DNA from: Synechococcus sp. RedBA-s
GTDB lineage: Bacteria; Cyanobacteriota; Cyanobacteriia; PCC-6307; Cyanobiaceae
Assembly (NCBI RefSeq): GCF_024345495.1
Contig: NZ_JAGQBF010000007.1
Span: 1 to 64,000 of the forward strand
Reading direction: 5' to 3'
DNA: 64,000 nucleotides
Each line of letters begins with the position of its first letter. Position 1 is the first letter of the stretch. Positions 59,717 to 64,000 of the stretch are shown here, piece after piece. Below the pieces are notes generated by a model, which searched no databases, was not told the origin of the DNA, and saw nothing but the letters and a program-made list of their open reading frames with translations. Both the position numbers and the translations under genes were made by a program.

Positions 59717-61003
59717 GTGACCGCCACCCTTTCTCGCTCCACCTTCACGGGCCTGCGCTGCAAGGAATGCGGTCACCCCTATGAAGCGAGCGCCCGCCAC
59801 GTCTGTGAAGACGTCTGCTTCGGCCCGCTTGAGGTTGTCTACGACTACGACGCCATCCGCGCCCGGGTCAGCCGGGCCTCGATCGAAGCCGGCCCCACCT
59901 CCATCTGGCGCTACCGCGAGTTCCTGCCGATCGAAGGCGATCCGATCGATGTGGGCACCGGCTTCACCCCTCTGCTCAAGGCCAACCGCCTGGCCCGCCG
60001 CCTGGGGCTGAAGAACCTCTACATCAAGAATGACGGGGTCAACATGCCAACCCTCTCCTTCAAGGACCGGGTGGTGTCGGTGGCGCTCACCCGGGCCCGC
60101 GAACTGGGCTTCACCACCGTGAGCTGCGCCTCCACCGGCAACCTGGCCAACTCCACCGCCGCCATCGCCGCCCACGCCGGCATGGAGTGCTGCGTCTTCA
60201 TCCCCAGCGACCTGGAGATGGGCAAGGTGCTGGGCACCTTGATCTACAACCCCACCCTGATGGCGGTGAAGGGCAACTACGACCAGGTGAACCGCCTCTG
60301 CTCCGAAGTGGCCAACACCTACGGCTGGGGCTTCGTCAACATCAACCTGCGCCCTTACTACTCCGAAGGCTCCAAAACCCTCGGCTACGAGGTGATCGAG
60401 CAGCTGGGCTGGCAGCTTCCGGATCACATCGTGGCGCCCCTGGCCTCCGGCTCGCTGTTCACCAAGATCCGCAAGGGCTTCGACGAGTTCATCAAGGTGG
60501 GCCTCGTCGACGAGAAGCCCGTGCGCTTCAGCGGCGCCCAAGCCGAGGGCTGCTCCCCCATCGCCCAGGCCTTCGCCGAAGGCCGCGACTTCATCACCCC
60601 GGTGAAGCCCAACACCATCGCCAAGTCGATCGCCATCGGCAACCCCGCCGACGGCCCCTACGCCATCGACCTGGCCCGGCGCACCAACGGCTCCATTGCC
60701 GCCGTCAGCGACCAGGAGATCATCGACGGCATCAAGTTGCTGGCTGAAACCGAGGGTGTATTCACCGAAACCGCCGGCGGCACCACCATCGCCGTGCTCA
60801 AGAAGCTGGTGGAGGAGGGCAAGATCGATCCGGGCGAAACCACCGTGGCTTACATCACCGGCAACGGCCTGAAAACCACCGAAGCCGTGGCCTCCTCCGT
60901 GGGTGAACCGTACACAATCGAGCCCCAGCTCGCCAGCTTCAATGCCGCCTGGGAGCGGGCCCAGTCGCTGCACCGCGCCAGCTGGGAACCGATCAGCGTC
61001 TGA
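59717..61003 (+). CDS. thrC: Threonine synthase
   Basis: 428 residues, GTG start. An N-terminal zinc-ribbon-like pair ([18 protein letters not shown]) precedes the PLP fold. The Schiff-base Lys is in [17 protein letters not shown]; the phosphate-binding loop is ASGSLF and other features are [30 protein letters not shown]. It converts O-phosphohomoserine to threonine. The zinc-ribbon type is shared with plant enzymes and some cysteate-synthase-like relatives. It is followed by a CysO/MoaD-like carrier gene. The upstream start in frame is not used, as GTG 59717 fits the family N-terminus. Confidence 0.95.
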   Translation: MTATLSRSTFTGLRCKECGHPYEASARHVCEDVCFGPLEVVYDYDAIRARVSRASIEAGPTSIWRYREFLPIEGDPIDVGTGFTPLLKANRLARRLGLKNLYIKNDGVNMPTLSFKDRVVSVALTRARELGFTTVSCASTGNLANSTAAIAAHAGMECCVFIPSDLEMGKVLGTLIYNPTLMAVKGNYDQVNRLCSEVANTYGWGFVNINLRPYYSEGSKTLGYEVIEQLGWQLPDHIVAPLASGSLFTKIRKGFDEFIKVGLVDEKPVRFSGAQAEGCSPIAQAFAEGRDFITPVKPNTIAKSIAIGNPADGPYAIDLARRTNGSIAAVSDQEIIDGIKLLAETEGVFTETAGGTTIAVLKKLVEEGKIDPGETTVAYITGNGLKTTEAVASSVGEPYTIEPQLASFNAAWERAQSLHRASWEPISV

Positions 61004-61155
61004 GGCCGGCACTTCGGCATCAGCTCGGTTTCACTTCGGCACCCAAATCCACCCATGCCGTGCCCACCGAGCTCCACAGGTCCACAACTCCAAAGCTCCA
61101 GGCCACTCCTCCCACCATCCTTTGCCGGCGGCTGCTGCCGCCTTCCACTTCCGTC

Positions 61156-61431
61156 ATGGCGATTCAGGTTCTGATCCCCACCCCCCTGCAGAAATTCACG
61201 TCGGATCAATCCAGCGTCGAGCTGGAGGCCACCAACGTCGATGGGCTGCTGCAGGCCATGGAGGGCCGCTTCCCCGGCATCCTCGCCAGGCTCACCGATG
61301 AGAACGGCAAGCTGCGGCGTTTCCTCAACGTGTACGTCAACAGCGAGGACATCCGCTTCCTCGACAACCAGGCCACGGCCCTCGCCGACGGCGATGAGGT
61401 GAGCATCGTGCCCGCCGTGGCCGGCGGCTGA
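61156..61431 (+). CDS. MoaD/ThiS-family sulfur carrier (CysO-like)
   Basis: 91 residues of the beta-grasp fold ending in the adenylation/thiocarboxylate Gly-Gly (VPAVAGG). The features [20 protein letters not shown] and [13 protein letters not shown] match the CysO/MoaD group more than ThiS (which is ~65 residues). It would be activated by a MoeB/ThiF-type E1 enzyme to carry sulfide for cysteine, thiamine or molybdopterin synthesis. No partner genes (cysM, mec, moeB) occur in the window; adjacency to thrC is its only context. Confidence 0.8.
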   Translation: MAIQVLIPTPLQKFTSDQSSVELEATNVDGLLQAMEGRFPGILARLTDENGKLRRFLNVYVNSEDIRFLDNQATALADGDEVSIVPAVAGG

Positions 61432-61541
61432 TCAGGCAGCGCGACCGATGGCTTTCCCAGCCCAGGTGTGCGTGCGAGCACCCAATCGGGCTGGGATCGT
61501 CCATAGGCTCAGCGCATTACATGTTGTGCGCGGCTGGATCC

Positions 61542-62522
61542 ATGACCCAAGCTCCCGAAGCCCCCGTGGCCCTACGGCAGGATCAGAGCGTCGCCCTGTC
61601 GATGGCCGCGGCGGGCAAGGCCCAGCTCTTTGATTACCGCCAGGCCGCCAACCCGGTGCGGCGGGGCCTGACCGAACCGATCCCGGAGGGGCGCTGGGGG
61701 CCTGAACTGCACGCCAGCGGCCCCAGCGCCATCCTTCCCCTCGATCTCAGCGACGAGCTGGACTGCCGGGGTCCAGCCACCAGCCCGGCCCTGAGCGCCA
61801 ATTTCATCCGCATCCTGGCGGGTGAAACGATCAGCGCCGGGGCCAACGCCACCAGCTTCCTTTTTTATGTCTGGCGCGGTGCAGGCCGTTGCCGGAGGCC
61901 GGCGGGCGCCCTCGGCGGCCCGGTGGATCAGCCCTGGAGCCAGGGGGATCTCTTCGTGCTCCCCTGCGGTGAACCGGCCCAGCTGGAGGCCCACGAGGAA
62001 AGCGTCCTCTACTGGGTCCACGACGAACCCTTGCTCAATCACCTGGGGGTGAGCGCCGATCGGCCCCGCTTCGAGGCCACCCACTACCCGGGGGAGTGGC
62101 TGCGGCGGGAGCTGGCGGCCCTGGCGGCCGACCCCAGCAGCGCCCGCAGCAACCGCCTCAGCCTGCTGCTGGCCAACAGCGATCTGCCCAGGAGCCGCAC
62201 CGTCACCCACACCCTCTGGGCCATGTACGGGCTGGTGCCGGCCGGAGCCATCCAGGCCCCCCACCGGCACCAGTCGGTGGCCCTCGATCTGGTGATCGCC
62301 TGCGCCCCGGGCTGCGCCACCCTCTCGGGGCCCGAGCTCAATGCCGATGGCACGATCCGCAATCCCCTGCGCATGGAGTGGGAACCGGGGGCGGCCTTCG
62401 TGACCCCGCCGGGCCACTGGCACGGTCATGTCAACGAGAGCGGCGAAGACGCGCTGCTGCTGCCGATCCAGGACGCCGCCCTGCACACCTACCTGCGCAG
62501 CCTCGACATCCGCTTCAGCTGA
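61542..62522 (+). CDS. Bicupin protein, gentisate-dioxygenase-like
   Basis: 326 residues from ATG 61542. Two cupin barrels: the first has FIRILAGETISAGANATSFLFYVW and QPWSQGDLFVLPCGEPAQLE; the second has GLVPAGAIQAPHRHQSVALDLVIAC (His-x-His metal ligands) and EPGAAFVTPPGHWHGHVNES (His). The second barrel keeps the iron-site pattern; the first lacks the His pair. Gentisate 1,2-dioxygenase and related bicupins share the plan, but aromatic-ring cleavage in this organism is not shown. A 7-codon longer start is possible. Confidence 0.65.
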   Translation: MTQAPEAPVALRQDQSVALSMAAAGKAQLFDYRQAANPVRRGLTEPIPEGRWGPELHASGPSAILPLDLSDELDCRGPATSPALSANFIRILAGETISAGANATSFLFYVWRGAGRCRRPAGALGGPVDQPWSQGDLFVLPCGEPAQLEAHEESVLYWVHDEPLLNHLGVSADRPRFEATHYPGEWLRRELAALAADPSSARSNRLSLLLANSDLPRSRTVTHTLWAMYGLVPAGAIQAPHRHQSVALDLVIACAPGCATLSGPELNADGTIRNPLRMEWEPGAAFVTPPGHWHGHVNESGEDALLLPIQDAALHTYLRSLDIRFS

Positions 62523-62532
62523 GCCTGAGCTT

Positions 62533-62562
62533 GAGCCTGATCTGGCCCAGCTGATCAGGCTC
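62533..62562. terminator. Bidirectional hairpin between cupin and ftsH genes
   Basis: GAGCCTGATC (62533-62542) and its exact complement GATCAGGCTC (62553-62562) form a 10-bp stem with a 10-nt loop in the 38-nt gap of two convergent genes, reaching into the ftsH stop codon. No T-run on either side. A role as a two-way terminator is inferred from position. Confidence 0.5.
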
Positions 62563-64000
62563 AGGCGTGGCCCGCCACCGGCAGGGCCTCAGAGGAAGCG
62601 GAGCCGGATGGCAGGGCGCCACTGGCCTCGAAGCGATCAACGATGACGCGGAACTCCTCGCCGCCGAGGGTTTCCTGCTCGATCAGCCGCTCCACCAGTT
62701 CATCCATCAGCACGCGCCTGGGGCGCAGCAGGGTGAGCGCCTGGTCGAGGGCCTGCTGGGAGAGCTGACGCACCTGAAGATCGATCTGCCGGCCGGTGGT
62801 TTCGGCGTAGCTGGGACGGGTGTGCAGCAGATTACGGCCGAGGAAGACCTCGTGGCCGTCGCCCTCCAGGGCCACCTGGCCGAGGGGAGAGAAGCCGTAG
62901 CGGGTGACCATCTCGCGGCTGATGCGGGTGGCCATCTGCAGGTCACCGGAGGCGCCCTGGGTGATCTCGCTCGGGCCAAAGACCACCTGCTCGGCGGCGC
63001 GACCGCCCATGACCACCACCAGCCGGGCCTGCAGGTAGGCCTTGCTGATCAGCCCTGAATCGAGGATCTCCTCATCGGGCATGGTGCGGGCAAAACCGCC
63101 GACACCGCCGGAGCGTGGCAGCAGGGTCACCTTGTCAAGCTTGTCGGCATGGGGCACCAGCGAACTGAGCAGGGCGTGGCCGATCTCGTGGTAAGCGATC
63201 AGGCGTTTCTTGGCACTGTCCTGCAGGGGGGCCACCGCCAGACCCATGGTGATGCGTTCAAGGGCATCACTGAGGGACTGGTCGTCGATGCTGCTGCGCT
63301 GGTGGCGGGCGGTGAGGATGGCCGCCTCATTGAGCAGGTTGGCCAGATCGGCACCGGAGAAGCCCGGGGTGCGCGCCGCCCAGGTGCCCAGCGACACCGA
63401 GGGATCGAGGGGGCGACTGCGGGCGTGCACCGCCAGGATCGCTTCGCGGCCAAGGCGGTCGGGCAGGTCCACCTGGATCTGGCGATCGAACCGCCCCGGC
63501 CGGGTGAGGGCCACATCGAGCACATCAGGGCGGTTGGTGGCCGCGATCAGGATCACGCCCGAGTTCTGCTCGAAGCCGTCCATCTCCGTGAGCAGCTGGT
63601 TAAGGGTCTGCTCCCGCTCGTCGTTGCCGCCGCCGATGCCAGCGCCGCGCTGGCGGCCCACCGCGTCCACCTCGTCGATGAAAATGATGCAAGGAGCCTT
63701 CTCCTTGGCCCGCTTGAACAGGTCACGCACCCGGCTGGCGCCCACCCCCACGAACATCTCGACGAATTCCGAGGCGGCCATCGAGAAGAAGGGCACCCCC
63801 GCCTCACCGGCGATGGCCTTGGCCAGCAGTGTCTTGCCAGTGCCGGGAGGTCCCACCAGCAGCACACCACGGGGGATCTTGGCGCCAAGGGCGGTGAAGC
63901 GCTCCGGCTGACGCAGGAAACTCACCACCTCCTGCAGTTCGGTCTTGGCCTCATTGATGCCCGCCACGTCCTCGAAGCGGACGGCCACCGTGCCCTCCGG
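62561..64000 (-). CDS. ftsH: ATP-dependent zinc metalloprotease FtsH (5' end outside window)
   Basis: 479 residues visible; the N-terminal membrane part lies beyond the right edge, where the frame is still open at base 64000. Visible motifs: [20 protein letters not shown], Walker [21 protein letters not shown], pore [17 protein letters not shown], Walker [18 protein letters not shown], second region of homology [20 protein letters not shown], and the protease zinc site [18 protein letters not shown] (HExxH). It degrades damaged membrane proteins such as D1 of photosystem II. Cyanobacteria have four FtsH; which one this is cannot be told from this part. Confidence 0.95.
   Translation of the reverse strand, partial: PEGTVAVRFEDVAGINEAKTELQEVVSFLRQPERFTALGAKIPRGVLLVGPPGTGKTLLAKAIAGEAGVPFFSMAASEFVEMFVGVGASRVRDLFKRAKEKAPCIIFIDEVDAVGRQRGAGIGGGNDEREQTLNQLLTEMDGFEQNSGVILIAATNRPDVLDVALTRPGRFDRQIQVDLPDRLGREAILAVHARSRPLDPSVSLGTWAARTPGFSGADLANLLNEAAILTARHQRSSIDDQSLSDALERITMGLAVAPLQDSAKKRLIAYHEIGHALLSSLVPHADKLDKVTLLPRSGGVGGFARTMPDEEILDSGLISKAYLQARLVVVMGGRAAEQVVFGPSEITQGASGDLQMATRISREMVTRYGFSPLGQVALEGDGHEVFLGRNLLHTRPSYAETTGRQIDLQVRQLSQQALDQALTLLRPRRVLMDELVERLIEQETLGGEEFRVIVDRFEASGALPSGSASSEALPVAGHA

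Noticed and set aside
59687-61012. 441-aa minus-strand frame opposite thrC
   Set aside because: Gly/Asp/His-rich mirror of thrC, which has all threonine-synthase motifs.
1-64000. CRISPR array or tRNA genes
   Set aside because: I looked for regularly spaced short repeats and for tRNA-like T-loop sequences and saw none; a tRNAscan and CRISPR finder run would settle it.

Overview
The window comes from a high-GC picocyanobacterium of the Synechococcus/Cyanobium type. This is inferred from cyanobacterial core genes: a short phosphoribulokinase, accD, class II fructose-bisphosphate aldolase, PIN-PhoH ATPase, cyanobacteria-specific DUF3685 and DUF3727 proteins, a thylakoid thioredoxin-like protein, UPF0182, proB, lpxD, leuB, thrC and ftsH. 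Genes are tightly packed with many 1-20 nt overlaps. I saw no tRNA, rRNA or CRISPR array.

Layout. 0-6.4 kb is accessory and decaying: a DisA_N-like (DACNV-type) protein gene between two ~112-bp direct repeats, an RTX-like repeat protein, and a minus-strand operon whose Spo11/TopoVIA-like gene is cut by an in-frame stop and whose neighbour is frameshifted. 6.4-25.9 kb holds mostly chaperone, repair and envelope functions: CbpA/CbpM; an ATP-dependent DNA ligase, DEXH helicase and PdeM nuclease that normally cluster but are here dispersed; an envelope module (DUF4178, membrane-anchored aminopropyltransferase, DUF350, PspA/IM30, PstS-like protein); an unusual AAA+/polyferredoxin fusion; and GST, CBS, phosphatidyltransferase, epimerase and Coq4-like genes. 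26-27.3 kb is a cluster of small stress-type proteins (Cys-rich, lmo0937-like, CsbD-like).

28.5-33.7 kb is core (hisA, Fur-family regulator, DUF3685, fumC). 33.7-41.8 kb is a genomic island: a glycosyltransferase remnant, a broken integron-integrase (IntI-type) remnant, an AT-rich exported protein, then a same-strand array of unrelated genes (CPBP protease, agmatine deiminase with a lipoprotein/Tat-like leader, trans-aconitate-type methyltransferase, cupin, lipoprotein) separated by attC-like sites, closed by IS91-type and IS1595-type transposase remnants. This looks like a relic integron cassette array and is the most notable part of the window.

41.8-64 kb is again core: PIN-PhoH, an F420-ligase-like protein, RuvX, DUF3727, a YqeG-type phosphatase, ProB, LpxD, LeuB, Prk, prepilin peptidase, AccD, a Gfo/Idh-type oxidoreductase, Fba, UPF0182, ThrC with a CysO/MoaD-like carrier, a cupin and FtsH, which runs off the right edge. 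Together these cover carbon fixation and glycolysis (prk, fba, fumC), amino-acid synthesis (hisA, proB, leuB, thrC), lipid and envelope synthesis (accD, lpxD, pgsA-like) and protein quality control (ftsH, cbpA). All identifications come from reading translations; no database search was run.
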